A stretch of DNA of 64,000 bases from Tyto alba (GCF_018691265.1 NW_024881327.1:28840464-28904463); one strand, 5' to 3'. Shown: positions 1 through 14,448, counted from the first letter of the stretch. Numbers and translations: made by a program. The notes: generated by a model from the letters alone, not told the origin.

Positions 1-403
1 GTTATGAAGATCAAATGGCACATATGAAGCCAGTATAAGCATACCTCTAATAAAAAATTGGAATATTCTAGGGAAAATTACATCTCCTTAAAGCATTTTT
101 TATAATTAAAATCTGTCAATTTTTTGTGTGAATGTGCTTCATGTTTATCTAGGAAATTTAGTTACCATATATCCTTGCCTCAAAGGAAATTAGGAGCCAT
201 TTTGCTAGTAGCTTTACAGGGGCGTAAACATTTCATCCTCATCTACTGTGCAGTCTGACTTTTGGTAATATGTCTAAAACCAAATTCAAGTAAAGAGAAA
301 ATTAAACTTTTTTTTTGTCATGTTTACATGATAGGACCTACATTTTTTGCTTCTGGAAATGTTTGTACATCTCTTCCATTGCCTTCTATAATCACACACA
401 TTG
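1..403. other. AT-rich unique DNA, no gene seen
   Basis: No reading frame with recognisable protein similarity and no repeat I can name. The stretch ends at the 4-bp target duplication of the LTR that begins at 408. Confidence 0.6.
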
Positions 404-407
404 GCCT

Positions 408-980
408 TGTCTTGGTTTAACCCCAGTCGTCTGATAAGCACCACACCCAGTGGGACAGGGGAGGGAATCAGAAGGGTAAAATTGAGAAAACTCATGGGTT
501 GAGATAAAAACAGTTCAATAGGTAGAGCAAAAGCTGCATACACAAGCAAAGCAAAACAGGAATTAGATTACTACTCCCCATGGGCAGGCAGGTGCTCAGC
601 CATCCCCAGGAATGCTGGGCTCCATCACGTGTAACGGCTACTTGGGAAGACAGATGCCATCACTCTGAATGTCCCCGCCCTTCCTCTTTCTTCTCCCATC
701 TTTATATGCTGAGCATGATGCCATATGGTCTGGGATATCTCTTTGCTCAGTTGGGGTTGGCTGTCCTGCCTATGTCCCCTCCCAGCTTCTTGTGCACCCC
801 CAGCCCACTCGCTGGTGGGGTGGGGTGAGAGGTAGGAAAGGCCTTGGGTCTGTGTGAGCGCTGCTCAGCAGTAACAAAAACATCTCTATTACCAACACTG
901 TTTCCAGCACAAATCCAAAACACAGCTCTATACTGGCTACTATGAAGAAAATTTACTCTATCCCAGTCAAAGCCAGCACA
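408..980 (-). mobile_element. Solo LTR of an avian endogenous retrovirus
   Basis: The 573-bp element has TG...CA termini and is flanked by GCCT at 404-407 and 981-984, so it looks like a complete solo LTR with a 4-bp target duplication. On the minus strand it begins TGTGCTGGCTTTGACTGGG. It then carries a TATA box at 701-706 (CATATAAAG in minus sense) and a degenerate polyadenylation hexamer near 511-520. Its minus-strand end is AAACCAAGACA. This order of promoter then poly(A) site fixes the sense strand as minus. I recognise the sequence from memory as a widespread bird LTR family, but cannot give a certain Repbase name or class. There is no internal retroviral sequence on either side, so the provirus was lost by LTR-LTR recombination. 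Short plus-strand reading frames inside it are not genes. Confidence 0.85.
701..706 (-). promoter_or_regulatory. TATA box of the 408-980 LTR
   Basis: In minus sense the sequence reads GCATATAAAGA, and it lies about 275 bp into the LTR. It is followed in minus sense by a GC-rich leader and, about 185 bp further, by the remnant poly(A) signal. This is the U3-R arrangement expected of an LTR promoter. Whether it still works is unknown. Confidence 0.55.
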
Positions 981-984
981 GCCT

Positions 985-3900
985 CCATCTCAGGGCATCT
1001 GAATACCCGATGAAGGCTAGATTAGGATGTGAATTATCTGAATAAACATTTATTTTTTGCAGAAGCTGTTTGGAGGAATCTCTGGATAATTTTAATGGTT
1101 TGGTCTGGTTAATATTTATGTCTCTTCCCTCCTTCTGAATTTGCACAGGAACACAGTAGGTACTATTAGAAATTAATAAGTAGATGTAATAAATGTCCAC
1201 CTGATATAAAGAAATCTTTCAGACCTTAAAAATGTATCAAGCAAGACCATCAATTCCTTAAGTGCTATTTGCTTGTCTTGAAATCACCAGAGCACAAAAC
1301 TATTCCAATCTAATTGCAAAGTGCATTTTGAGTGAGTTCTTTTACCTTTGATTAGTCTCAGACAAAAAGAAGTTCCACCATTATTAAAAATGACATAATT
1401 AAAAGCTCCTCCAATATAATTAAGAGTCCTTATGCCTAGATTAAATTAAATTTATTTCCTGGTGAAAGCACTCAAATCTAGAGAGTGAAAGGGTCAAGGG
1501 AAAAGAAAATTAAATTAAAATAACCCCACCCTTTACAGGGTTATTTTTTCCTTCATTTTGATTCCTAGTAAGGCTTTAGAAAGCTGTTAAGCTCTTCAAA
1601 AGGAACATTACATTTGCTATTGACTGTATGTAACCTTTTTTCCCCCCTTTTTAAAGAAAATATCTAAAATTCAAAATGTTTCAAGTAAGACAATAAAAAA
1701 AATTAAGAGAATAGTCAGTGTCATCCATCCTGTTGCATCACCAGCTATAGTATTCATGTATTTTCCTTTAAAAGACACGCCTAATGGTTAGTGCAAGAAT
1801 GCATTTGGGATCATAGCAAAGTGTGATCCTGTGACCTCTGAGTACACAGAATTCCTTCAATTATTTTTCCTGGTAATCAGAATATGCTCTTATCCTCCTG
1901 TAATGAAAAGCAAGTCAGTGTTGTAGGACACTGTCTTCTCTTCCTTTTCTCTTGAAACTTTTCTGCTAGTAAAGCTAAAAAACAAAACCATCAAAACACT
2001 TAGTGCAATTTATTTCCCTTGGGCTAGAAAACGCCTGTAGATTTATGCCCTAATTCTTTACCCAGAGTGTTTTACCCATCATCCTCATATTTTGACATGA
2101 ATATAATTTGTATTCTGTCAAAGATTAATCAAGATCCTCATAGAGTGTTTCAACATAACAAGTGAAAGGAGAGTCCATCTGGCCAGTATGTTTTCTTTTA
2201 CCATATTTTTTGCCAGAATATCCCTTTTTTTGTACAAATATAGTCAAAACCAATTATTTTCTGAGGTGTTACAGTTCTTCCAAAGTAAAACCCTCAAGAA
2301 CACACTCTGAAATGGGAGAAAATATTAGCAAAATATAATAGATGTGAAAGTATTAGAGCATCTTTTCCGCCCCTTTTCTTCACTTTCCACCTTCTCAGTA
2401 GAGAACAAATAATATGTGCTTTTCCCTTCGTTATGCAAATTTACACTTCAAAAATATTTCTGCTTTTTATGAATGTTGCTGTCTTCAGATTTTATTTGTT
2501 GAAATAAACGAGAGGTTACATCCCTTCTTGTGTATTATGGAGTGATCTAGAATATTGCAGATTTTCAGAATCAATTGCTTTCCTTATTAATCTCTTTCCC
2601 CCTCTAAGACATGCATGGAAGACCTACAGGTTTTATCGAGTGTTGTGTAGTTATGAATGAGACAGATCTATGTCAACAGTGATATAAATGTTCTGGGTTT
2701 TGATGTTTCTCAGCTTTTTATCTTCAGTTAAATTTATAGTGTTAGTTGACCTTTTTTGGCTTCAGTTAAATGTTATAATGGACTTCTGTGTGTACACATC
2801 TCTTGCATTGCAGCCGAGTTCTGCAAAGAAGCTCGCCCATTTTTTACGTATTGGTAAGTGTGCTTACCAACGTGCTTTTAAGTCATTCAAACCGTTCTGA
2901 TTCAGTCCGGGCCTGAAATTCAAAAAAGAAATCCAAGAAAACTCACTGAGAGCTGACGTATCGCATGTGCTCCTGCGCCGTCACAAGGCCAGGGATGCAT
3001 GCCACCTTCCCTGCCCTCCCAGCTCAGATTGTCCCAGTCCCTGGAGGCCATGGGAGCAGTTGAAACCATCCAGGTTAAAGGCTGAATGCAAAAGAGTGCA
3101 CATTCTCCCTGGGGTGAGCCAGCTCTGACTCCCCATACCAAAGTAATTAATTTCTCATCGAGTCATGGGCTTGACAGAGTTGTGACAGATTCTTGTACAC
3201 ACCTAAGCTCAGGAAAGCAGAACATTTTCATTCCCACTTCCAACATATGTCAAAAGCATTATATACTCTCCTCAGCTGTTTTTGTTATCAGAAATGCTTA
3301 CCTGTTATTTTCTTCACTAGTGGCAAAGAAAAGGAATGGAAACTTTCAACCTTTATTTTTTTTTCAAACTAAAAATTATTAATATCCAAGAACAAGGTTT
3401 GTTATAAAATATTTATGAGTTGAAGTCATATCTATAGGTTCATACAATTTCCTACAAATGAGTTTCTCTTTTTCTGTTTCACCAAAGCTTTGTAGGCACA
3501 AAAGGTAACAGAAAACAATGTTCTTTTTTTTTTTTTTTCTCTATTCCATGGTAACATTTTATCACAAACAGAGTAGGAAATGGAAATGAGACAAGCATAC
3601 AAAATAATTAGAAAGGAAACAGTTTGAGGTCCCTCTGTTCACAGAAACAAACTGTCTGTAGGTAATTCAAATTACCCAAATTTCACAAAATTCATACCAC
3701 AAGTCATTATCTATCATCTCCCAGAAGGAATATTAATTTACCTGGATTTACGTTCTATTGTCTGAAAAATTCTCTGCAGTATTTTTTAAAACTAAAGCTG
3801 CTCATTTTGAATACCAAAAAGAGAACCCAGACAACAACAGTTTTATAAATGTGCAGTGCAAATATCTTTGAAAATAATGTTTTGCATTATTATCCTTTAG

Positions 3901-6334
3901 CCATCTCATTGTGCACTGTGATCTGGTATACATTTTTCTTTTATATTTAAGAATACTCACATTCTTCCTTCTGTTATGATAGAATGACTTGGGTTATATT
4001 CCCAAGTGGAGCTATGAAGTAGTTAGAGAATGGATAATTTCAAAGAGTGACTTGTTAAAAACATACAAAGACATAGCCCAGTTGAGTATTGAATCATTAT
4101 TTCAATTATTTATTTTTGTCTCTAATTGTATATGTGTATTGTCATATATGTGTTTAATATACCGATAACATTAGAATATTACAATCATTAAAATTATTAT
4201 TAAGATATGAAAATATTTCTATTTTAAAATATTGAATGTTTCCTTTTTATCAGTGGCAAACTATTTTTTATCAACCTTTATCTTTAAATCTAGTTTGGGT
4301 CAATCAGCCTATTTTCCCTCCTGAAACAGAAGATCAACTAGGTCAAGATTTATTGATCTAAATTAAAGCTGATATTAGATGTTCTTAGTTTCATTTAAAA
4401 AAACATGTTGGTGTTCAACATTAAGGAAAATATTCAAGTGGGTTTTTTATTAATTTTTTTCTTCTAAATAATTTGACATTCACACCTTTTTCTCTTTTGA
4501 TTGATATCAAATCACAGTAAAGTGAACAAACTTCATATGTAAGTACTGAAGTTAGATAAGACTTATATTTTCTGAAAAAAAAATTTATCCTCTCCAGTGG
4601 ATAGGAAATATATGTATATTTTAAGACACATTCAACTATTTTAGTCCAGCATAGTCAATTTTCTCTGCACTACATTCAGAGCAATTTTTAAAACATACAT
4701 GTATTTTTTTCAATGTAGCGCTGATAGAATAAGGAGTTGTGTTCCATTTATTTTTGTAATTTTCTTTGTTTTCCACTGGGAAAATAAGACACACAGACAC
4801 CCTCCAAAAGAAAAGAATAAGTGAAGAAGTGAAGTTTGCTCATTAAATGGATTTTTCACTGGAAACTGAAGAGATTCTGGATCCAGCTTTACCTTTCTAT
4901 GTGTATGAGATGTCTATTCTTAATCTGCCACCTGTGTGCTATTCTACATATGGATGGGATGGACTTGTTTCTCCTCTAGTCTGAGGTTCTTCCAAGACTC
5001 TCTTTAAGGAAATTAAATGGTCTCCATTGGCTTCTGAGCTGGGTCTTCTGTAGAGGTGATTCAAATCAGAGCCTATAGGTCAAGAGAATATTTACTAAAA
5101 ACATTTTTAGGGCTTTTTATGGTGTTGCTCCTCAGAGCAGTTTGGCTGCAGATGCACTGTCCCGAACATGCAGGAAGATGCAGAGTGTATGGTTTATTAG
5201 ACTGCAGCTTCACTAGTGTAGTAGAGCTACTTCATCGGTAACACCCAGAGGAACTACCAACAATAATTCAGCCAGATGTCATCTTTCCCTAATTATTTTC
5301 ACCTGATGGGGTTTCTGTCAATCTTCAACTGTTTCTTTAGCTGGTTATCATTTCTCTGCAGGAACTCTCCATTCATTTCTTCTCTATAATACTACTGATA
5401 AGAGTGAAATGAGATTAAATTGTATTGCTTAGGGTTTTTCGACAGTTTTAAGACATGTTTTTCTTTTGCATATGGCTGATCTACTTGCCTCACTGGTGTG
5501 AGTTGTTTGTAATTTATTCTCCCTATCTGCCTAATTCAAGCCTGGTTTGCAGGAAAAAAGTACATCAAAAAAAGAAAGCCTTCTTCCTTCCCTCCCCAAC
5601 CCACATTATCATGCTGGTTAGGTGAGAAAAAAAAAATAAATTTCTTAGACTGAATGGCAATTCATGAGCTATTCCCAAATGACTCCCAAAACAGACTCCT
5701 ATGCTTTACCTACTACTTGGAGGATAGAAGCTGACTAAGAGAGAAGCCTTTACCCAGATGAACAGCCATGTGAGGTTGTACCTGGAATTATTGTACCTGA
5801 ACCCTAGCAGCCTACTTAGGATCTCAGGAGGTGTCTTTGTTATTCTTGTAATTCTTTCACGTGCTATGAAAAGGCCCTCTACCTTTCTTACCACTGGTCT
5901 AAACCAAACTTGCATTGGCTTTTCCTACTTGCATCCTGATGTAAAAAATGGTATATCTATGGCAATAATCTGTATTTCAGTCATTTTTCCAAGATGCCTG
6001 TAATGATACTTTCCACCAGCCAAGGCTTTTATAAGGATTTTTTTTTTCCGTATTCCCCTTTCTCTTGCACAAGTCTGATTTTTCATCTCTTACTGCTAAA
6101 CTTCCCTGCATTTTAGCCTGGGATGGTTATTTAAGCAATACTGGCTATTCAGGCTACCCTGGTTGTTTTATCAAGGACCATACTAGAAAGTGGGCATTTT
6201 AAATTCACCAGACTTACCAAAGCTGTTCTATAGGGTCAGCCCTGTGAGGCTTCCCCATCATTCCACTGTGGGTCAGGGAAACTGACTTGTGCAGAACTCT
6301 GTAGGTGTCACTAAGCCCACAACAACAATTAAGC
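985..6334. other. AT-rich unique DNA, no supported gene
   Basis: This 5.3-kb stretch shows only short reading frames without recognisable similarity, plus homopolymer runs such as the T-run near 3524-3538. One 40-nt segment at 2814-2853 is flanked by good splice sites and is discussed as a finding. A slightly more GC-rich patch lies around 2940-3130. Nothing else can be named. Confidence 0.6.
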
Positions 6335-6436
6335 TCAGAGCTCACTCATCCACTTCACAAGGGTGTTGTAAGGATTAACTAGTTAGTGTTTAGAAATTGC
6401 TTCATAAAAATAAAGTACTAAAAATTATTGTCATAT
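6335..6436 (+). repeat. Ancient MIR/L2-like retroposon 3' tail
   Basis: The stretch runs from a CTCATCCACTTCAC-type motif through GGGTGTTGTAAGGATTAA and an AAGTACTA motif to an ATTATTGTCAT end. It matches the general plan of old amniote MIR/L2-type tails: a 'cctcacagggttgttgtgaggatta' core, a 'gcgctttgaaaataaagtgcta' motif, then ATT-rich sequence. This is recognition from memory of a very old, diverged repeat. The exact family is uncertain and the 5' limit is not sharp. Confidence 0.5.
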
Positions 6437-7667
6437 TAAAGACAAGATGCAGCCCCTTTGACAGAGTTACTGGGCTCTTTGTGCAGGTAATTATACATGA
6501 TAAGATATTCATGATTATATCAGTAATTTAAGTTACTCCATCCACATTAGAAAATGCTCATCAAATGTCCCCTTTCTATTATGCATGTCTTCTATAAAGC
6601 TCCAGCTGTTATGTCATTCATTAAAGGTTGGATCTCCCTGCGTTGAGAAGAGCCACAGTTTCAAACCAGTCTAATGCTTGAAAAAAGTCTGACTATAGAG
6701 TTGGGTCATCTTTATAAAAGTTTAGGTGTGGCTCTATGAGTACAACCACCCATACTTCGTCAGTTCCTTTACTAAGGAGAGGGAGTTATTTCCTTACAGT
6801 CGGTAATTTTGACATATATTCAGAGATACAAATAGATTAAGTTGAAAAGTATAAAAACACTGGCAGGGTATGTTGAAGGAAGCTTTGTGGGGTTTGGGGA
6901 TTTTTTTGAGTTCCTTGCTGCTTTTTCTGTTCCATTTCCACGTAGGGTTTACTTTTACCCTTTAGGCTTTAAACAGTCAACTTTTCATGACACAACACTG
7001 CAGTTGTTTCAAGGAGCCTGTAGATGAAGTAGAATGGAAGAATTCAAATGAGTTTTAACACAGAACATAATTTATTCCTCTGTTTTCTGTTTGTTGTATG
7101 TATTTATAAAATTTCAAATCTGGTAAATGTTGCCTTGAAATCAGAATAATTTTTTTAACCAATTTAATAATTTTGAATCATGTTTACAAAGTATCTGGCC
7201 AGTGAAATTTTTAAAAATACCTGCTGTAGAAAAGCATAATGTCATAAACTACTTTGAATTATTGATTTATTCAACCAGAAGGTAAATATTTTACAATCTT
7301 TGCTCAGGAGTTAAAACTGTCACAGGGAATAGAATTCATACTATGAACATCTTAATTTCTTCCTGTATTAAAAACCATATGTTTATAATTACAATATTTC
7401 ATTGCTAGACTGCAGATCTTAAAACAGTATGTGATATCATTATCTGACACTTTACAGAATGTACAGTGTATTTATTTGCATTCCCTTAGTTCCTGAAACA
7501 GTTCAAACCACTTCTGCAAGTATTGGAAGCCAACTCTGTAGAACGGTAAACTTTGGGCTTACTCCCATAATTACCAGTCTACAAACAATATTCCACATGT
7601 TGTATCTACTATGTCCTGCATTGTGTTCTTCCAACTCTGTCTTCACTAACATCTGGGCAAGACTGGG

Positions 7668-7706
7668 GTGTGTGTGTATGTCTGTGTCTCTGTGTGTCTG
7701 TGTGGT
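7668..7706. repeat. Imperfect (TG)n microsatellite
   Basis: Alternating TG units interrupted by TATG and TCTG. The reading frames that cross it on both strands are low-complexity artefacts. Confidence 0.85.
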
Positions 7707-9903
7707 ATTAGCATAGACTGTATAAAACCAGAAATCAGATGGGAGGAAGGAGAGGAAAGGGGAAAGGCAAGGGCAAGGGTGAGGCTTCTTCATGTGATGC
7801 ACCCTTCCTTTATCTTCTGCATTTTTAAGATACGGTCCCAGGGACAGTAATGGTATCTCATGTAGAGAAATATCATGTCTCAATTAACTAGAAGCTGAGA
7901 GTACATGTTCTCCATTCATGCTGGAAAGCAAGTGTCTTAGCGCAAGCACTTGCACTTGCTCTTAAGAAAGGTACATATCAATCTCAGATGGTAGGCAAGA
8001 GTGAGCAGACTGCAAGGGAAGATCCTTGGAGTACATGAATAACTGGAACAGCTGGGAAAGGATACACTGAAGAGACTCCAGATATAGACCTGATTTTCTG
8101 AAGAACAACTTTGAGAAACACAAATGTTGGGTATTTGCCCATCACATTAAGATCACAGGCCAAAGACACCCAGATAGCCTAAAAAATTCCGAGCTCTGAA
8201 CACAGGTTCAGAGGCTGCAAGAGGTGCAAAGGTTGTTAAAGCTGCTCCACAGCAGTTTTCTTTTTCACTTTCTAACTTTTTATGATGTGATTCTCCATAG
8301 GAAACGATATGGAAGTTTTCTGCAGTATTTATAAGCATAACAGTATAACATTCTAACCACAATTGTTCTCTCCATCTATTCATTTTGACAGTCATCAAAT
8401 CAGATTTCATTGACAGGAAACAGCAGTGAGAAATAGCTATAGCAAACTTTCCAGTAGTAAATGTATGTTAAATTGCACTAAGATTACAATACATAGGTAG
8501 ATCCTCAAAATATCTGATTTGTCTCAACTTTTATGGAAAATTTATAGTGGATCAGCTACTACCATGTTTTTAGAGTATAACAATACAATAATGTATTTAA
8601 CATATTTATAAGGAAATGTTCTAAAGTACTTAGTGGTTTAAATCTACTTCAATTAAAGTCATAGAACTTAAACATGACCTCCTCTGGAAGGAGATTTGAT
8701 TTAATGCTGAATTCCTCATAAAAATTATACCTTCTAATTATGCAGTAATTCAAAGTAGAACAAAAAGAAGCATTCCAGTTTTTAGCATGCATGCTATTTC
8801 CCTGAAACTGCAGCATGAGGCAACAGGAGTCTCATATTCCTATCATCACTTTACCATAAACACATTAAGGCTTGCAGTAGCTGGAACACTGAATTCATGT
8901 CTGGAAGCAAGGACTAGCCACACAACTGTAAATATATCTTTTTGTCACCAAGAAGGCACATGTTTATTTTCAGCTTACAGTTGTTTTAACGCTAAGCAGA
9001 CAGGAGTTAGCCAACAGCAGAACATGTTTTGGGAGCACGTTTTGTTTATTCTTCATGAATAACAACTTTCTGAGTTATAGTGAATAGGCAAAGGTTTTCT
9101 AAATCCTGTCACTGAGTTTTTCCCTGAAAGACGCAAAAAGAAAAGAGTTTTCTTCCTTTACAAATTTTAATACCAAATCCAAAATTTTATACAAAGGAAG
9201 AATTCCAGTTACATCCATCTTACTCTGCTTTCTTTTGAATGTCAATCAGAGATTCTTCCTTCCTGGAAGAAAGAATGAGTACATCCTAAAAGGTAGAGTT
9301 TGATCCTTGTATGAGCTTGAAGAAAAAGGAAATTCACATCTCTGCCAACATCTGAGTCAGTCAGGATGCCTAAATGGCTCTCAAACTGTCAGCTGTGTTA
9401 TTGTTAAGGTGAGACAACAGAGAAGAGTCTGTCTCCAAAGCACCATGTCTTTGCTTTTAATTTTCTCTCCTGTTCCTGGTATCTAAATGAGAAAATAATT
9501 TAACAAATTTTATGTGATATATAAATACATATACATATATAACAAACACATCTCTTTACCACAGGATGCTCTTGTTTTTGCCATTGCTCATTTTCTTGCC
9601 CAGCAAAGCAGTATGGAAGTCAGGTAATCATTAATCTCAATCCAAAAAAAGAACTTGAAAAAATTTCAACTGTGTATATGATGAGATAGATTATCTTTGG
9701 GATGCTAGTGATGTTTTTAAATAAATCATCCAGGCACTCAAACAATTAATCCACTGATATCACGCTTTTCATCTGATATCTTGACATTTTTTTTTTTAAA
9801 AAAGAGGGTATTCTGTGGAAATCATGATCTTAATGAGATACCTAATCACCATAAATAGAGTAGATACACCTTTGGAAAAATACAAAAGAAATCCAAACCC
9901 AGA

Positions 9904-9924
9904 AAATAATAATAATAATAATAT
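9904..9924. repeat. (AAT)n microsatellite
   Basis: About six uninterrupted AAT units followed by an ATATAT step. Confidence 0.85.
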
Positions 9925-12900
9925 ATTCTGAATGGAAGAGATACAAACCCAGGTTCTCATCCCAGATCCTGGGAGCTGCAGGGAAAATGACATTAAAGCT
10001 GCTCTTCTGAACACCTCAGGATTTTTCCAAATAATTGAATGTTGACAAAACTGACTTCAGCTTTTTACTTTAGAAGACAAGATCAAATGCCCTATTAAAA
10101 ATGTTGACTGGTGCCTATGATGCATTTCCCTTCCCCCAGCTTCTGTTGTTTTGAACTACAGTGCCCAAATATGACTGTTAAGATATATTTTTCTCATCAG
10201 ATCATTAACAGCAATGTAGAATATCACCTCTTTATTATTCCCAAAGATATATTAGCTGAACTTTTCACGCTGTTAATTTGTAGTTCATAAAAATTGCTAT
10301 AAGAAGGATCAATGATTTGTTTGATCAACACTTCACAAAACAATATTCACTCCCTCTCTTCAGTCACTTTATCAAGAAGATATTTTACAAGTTCCTACAA
10401 TAAGCATCAATTAACATCCAGCATCATTACACTCTTAAAACCATGAACATAATTTATTTGGTAGCTTCTGGGAATGGGAGTAATAAAATCTACTGAACAA
10501 AAGTTTGAGTAATATCAGAAGATGCTTCATCAGCATTTCTCTGATTATCTACCATAATCTCTAGATGAATAGCCACGATTAGCATGTCTAATATCACTTG
10601 ATGTAGAGACAGTCCAGTTCCATATTAATATTAATCTACTCACTGCTATTAACATGGAGAAAGATTAGATAAAATCTGTCAAGAAAATGTTACTCCTTAT
10701 AATTTGTACAGGAGTGATTATTAAAAACCTGACAAAGGGTTTGCAAGGTGGTACTAGGCTACTACCAAGGACTGATATATTCTGCAGTTCTGCACCTACA
10801 ATTCTGCATTGGTTATAGTGATAAACCACTGAATGGTATAGTGTGCTTTCTGTGTGCAGAAGAGACACTATATGCATAAGCATTATTTGCTAGGCTGTTA
10901 CTCTGTTACAAGACTAATCTATACAAAACAAGTGAAATTCAAGAAGAGCTACCCTCTTTCAGGCAGGTCTCTTGTATCTACAGTTCTGGGAGCTGTGGGT
11001 CTCCACTCAGCCACTTCCCAGACTACTACAGATTTTTTCATCTACCAAGTATCTGGGATGTCTTCTCAGGTAATTGTCATTTGATTTACCACAGCTTTAT
11101 TGTGGCAAGCTCAAAGCAAGAGCTAAGCTTTCTTCCTGACCTTCATTTTGAGGCCAGGTCTAAAAAGGAATACCAACATTCACAATGTTTAATGTTTTCC
11201 AGAATATTAGCAAATCTTATCCCATTTTTCCCACAGAAAGAATTGTCAGGGACTGTTGAGGAGTAGTACTGACAGCACGGTATAACAGTGGTTTAATGAG
11301 TACCACTGCAGGGCTAGCTAGTAAAGATTAAAGTCCTTAGCACAAGTACAGTTGTAGACCAATTTTTCTTTCCTGCAATATGGCAGAAAATTAAGAAATT
11401 AAGAATGTAAGAAGTGAAGACATCAAGTCTGTATTCGTAGGCATTGTATTTAATCTTTTGGTATGGAAAAATGGGTGAAAATAACTTGCAGGCATATTTT
11501 TTTTAAAGAGTTGAAAAAAAAAAAGAGATAATGAAAGAGAATAGAAGAGGATACAATGAGACATAAACAAAGAAGAAAAGTAGCTTTCAGGTAGAGAATT
11601 TACACAAGGCAAAACAGGTACTAAACTAGAAAAGTAACTAAAATACCTGAAGACCAAAGGAGTGCAAGAAATGTTGACATATAGCCCTCATACTTTGTAG
11701 GCTGCCAGTCTTTTCTTTAAAATTAGGTTAGAAGATTTCCAACACAAAAAAAATTAAGAAAAAGGATCTAATAGACACCAAAGTATGATGTACATACACT
11801 TTATATAATCTAAATCCCGGCATTCAAAATTATAAAACAGTTTATTTCCCAAGTGAAAATCTTTAAATGGCAAATCCTTTACTACACAACCAAAAGGAAA
11901 GAGAGAGTAAGAGGGGAAAAAGCATGCTCTGGCCACTCACTTCTTTCTCATTTCTTTCTAAAATTGAAACAGCTAAAGCTGCCGTTTTGAAACCATGAAA
12001 GTGAAAGTCATTGCTTTTTATCGATCCAATTCAAATAATTTTTCTTAAGTTACAAATAGGGTACTGCAATCCAGCTTTCAGGGCAATGAGATTTCCCGCT
12101 CAGACTTGGAACACAGAAACAGGAACATAAAAAGTAAAATAATGTCTGATTATGAAGATCCTGAGGCAGCAGACAATGGTTATAGGAAGTCCTTATGTAA
12201 AACTCTGGCAGACAATAACATCCCCCATAGAACTTGGGTTTCATAACAGCAACCAGTCAGTCAATCAATATATTCTTCTTGTGAATAAATACAGGTGTGG
12301 TTATAACACAGACAGAGCTTTGTATGGAAGTTACAGTCTTAAAATGAATAAATACTGTGGCCCAGAGACAACATCAGATAATCCATTGTGATTTGGAGAG
12401 AGCAATAATTACATATTCAACCAAGATCCTTAAGTATTATGTACAGAACAGAGATCAAAGGTTCACTGCAATTAGTGAAGAGATTTAGACTAGTCTCTAA
12501 AGGTTTTGGTTTAAATAAAATAATATAAAAAGTCACTTGCACTGTGAAGATGAGAATTGCAACTGATCCTAGTGGTGAGAGACCTCACAGCTCTAAGCTT
12601 GAACCCTGAGGTTGGTGCCAAGCATTATTTTCAGCACCCTTTGGGATTTAGGAAGTTTGCTTCAGCACTGCAGCCCTGACTACTGTCTTCAAGACGGTCA
12701 GAAAGACAAAACCACCCAGAGGTGCACATATGAATATTTATTTCTTTTAAATCATATGAGAAGAAAGAGAACATGACAATGCTTCTTCCCATGCCTTTTT
12801 ATAGCACTTATCCATGTTCAATTTCCTCTCAGTGACAGGTCTATATTTCCAGCAGCCAGGACAATACCCTGACCTACATGTTCCTGTTGAAATTCTGACA

Positions 12901-14429
12901 CTGTGTTGGAAATAGTTCAGGATTTATGGGATCAAGAAGTGCTTGTAAGAACAAGATCTGGTGATCCCTCAGCAAGGGCACTTACTGGAAAGAAGGTATT
13001 AATTTCTGGTCCCTGCTTCTAAGACTGTTTATGCATTTAGCATAAAATATTCATTAGATAAAACACATTATATTGCTTTGTGGTTTTGTCCAAAAATGAC
13101 CTAATATTAAAATTTGTCATAGTAGATCTGTGTAGATTTCTGCTGAATATATAAAACTGAATATATATTGTTTTTTTGAGACTAACACGGTTTTGAATGT
13201 TAATCACAGCTGAGAGTTTTGCTTAAAAAAACCCACCCAACCTGAGATATCAGTAGTATATCTTGATATATTAAAAACCCTGTAGATCTCCTTAACGAAG
13301 CAGGGAATTGTCAAAGTTTATCCTCAGCAATTTCTTAAAACCTGTTTTTCTAAAAATTGTTTGGAATTCCAAATTTCAGCTAGCTACTAATGTGCAGGTG
13401 AGGATTCCAGGAATTGTTTAGACAAGACATTTCAAATTCCCTTCCCTGGGTCTGAGCTCCAAGAAATACATCAAAACACAAACTAAGCTGCTAGGGCATG
13501 ATTATAATTTTAAAATGCTTCACATTCAAACTTCCTGCTTTATTTGAATGTATAATATGGATGAGCTTTTTTGAACAGCAGGTCTCTTGTAAGGCAATGT
13601 TTTTATCAGGAAACAGCTAGCTTTAAGGAGAGGTTAATATGAATATGGTATCACATTATCTCTCCCTGCATTCTCAAAATCCACAGAGGGAATTTGACAG
13701 TAAGTAACAAAAGCATTTAGGAGCCTTGTTTCCTTGTCAGGTAGCATAGAAATATCATTGTCAAAGTATTAAAATTATCAACATATTTTAAGGTGCATAA
13801 GATACATCAAAATTGTAAATTAGACACCAACCAACAAAATTCCTACTCTCTCCACAGCCACAGCAAGGTGAAAGGAGAAGCATAGTTTTTGCCATGCTCT
13901 GTCAAGCAGCTGACCTGGTAGAAAAATATACATGGCCCTTTGTCTAGTACAAATCCACATGCTTCTTTTGGGAACATTGTGTCCCTTCAGACTCTTGTGC
14001 CGACAAGACAGGCATATATCTCTCTATTGATAGTGGTAATAGATTGTCAGAAAAACAAATAAAACTTTACATTTCTTCACCAAGTAAAGGACATGGCCAC
14101 AGGAACACACACACAAACATGGAGCATGTTTCTGATGTTAGTTTAGATGTGGAGAGAATCGACAGATTTGGTAGTTTCCAAATCAAATATAATCTTGATA
14201 TAGTTGTGTTGCTGATGAAAATATTCTGACATGGTTATGATTCAGCAGCAATTCAAGATTTATTAAGGGTGTGATGTGAATCAAAAGGTTGAATTTTAAC
14301 AGCGCTTAATGATTGACCAATTTAAAGATAAACAAGGTGATTTGGCAGAATATGTTATAATTAAAGCAGTGACTTAATTATAGACTCAAGAATGACAAAA
14401 TTCACCCTAACTTACTACAAGGTACCATA

Positions 14430-14448
14430 AATATATATATATATATAT
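14430..14448. repeat. (AT)n microsatellite
   Basis: Nine or more uninterrupted AT units, followed by a degenerate GTACATATGTAT extension. Confidence 0.85.

Noticed and set aside
7503..7883. A 126-codon open frame on the minus strand
   Set aside because: It crosses the TG/CA microsatellite, shows His/Thr and Pro/Ser low-complexity composition and no recognisable domain. A chance frame is more likely.
8659..8730. TCATAGAAC then GACCTCCTCTGG as another ancient CR1 tail
   Set aside because: Only two short motif matches in the right order, too weak to separate from chance.
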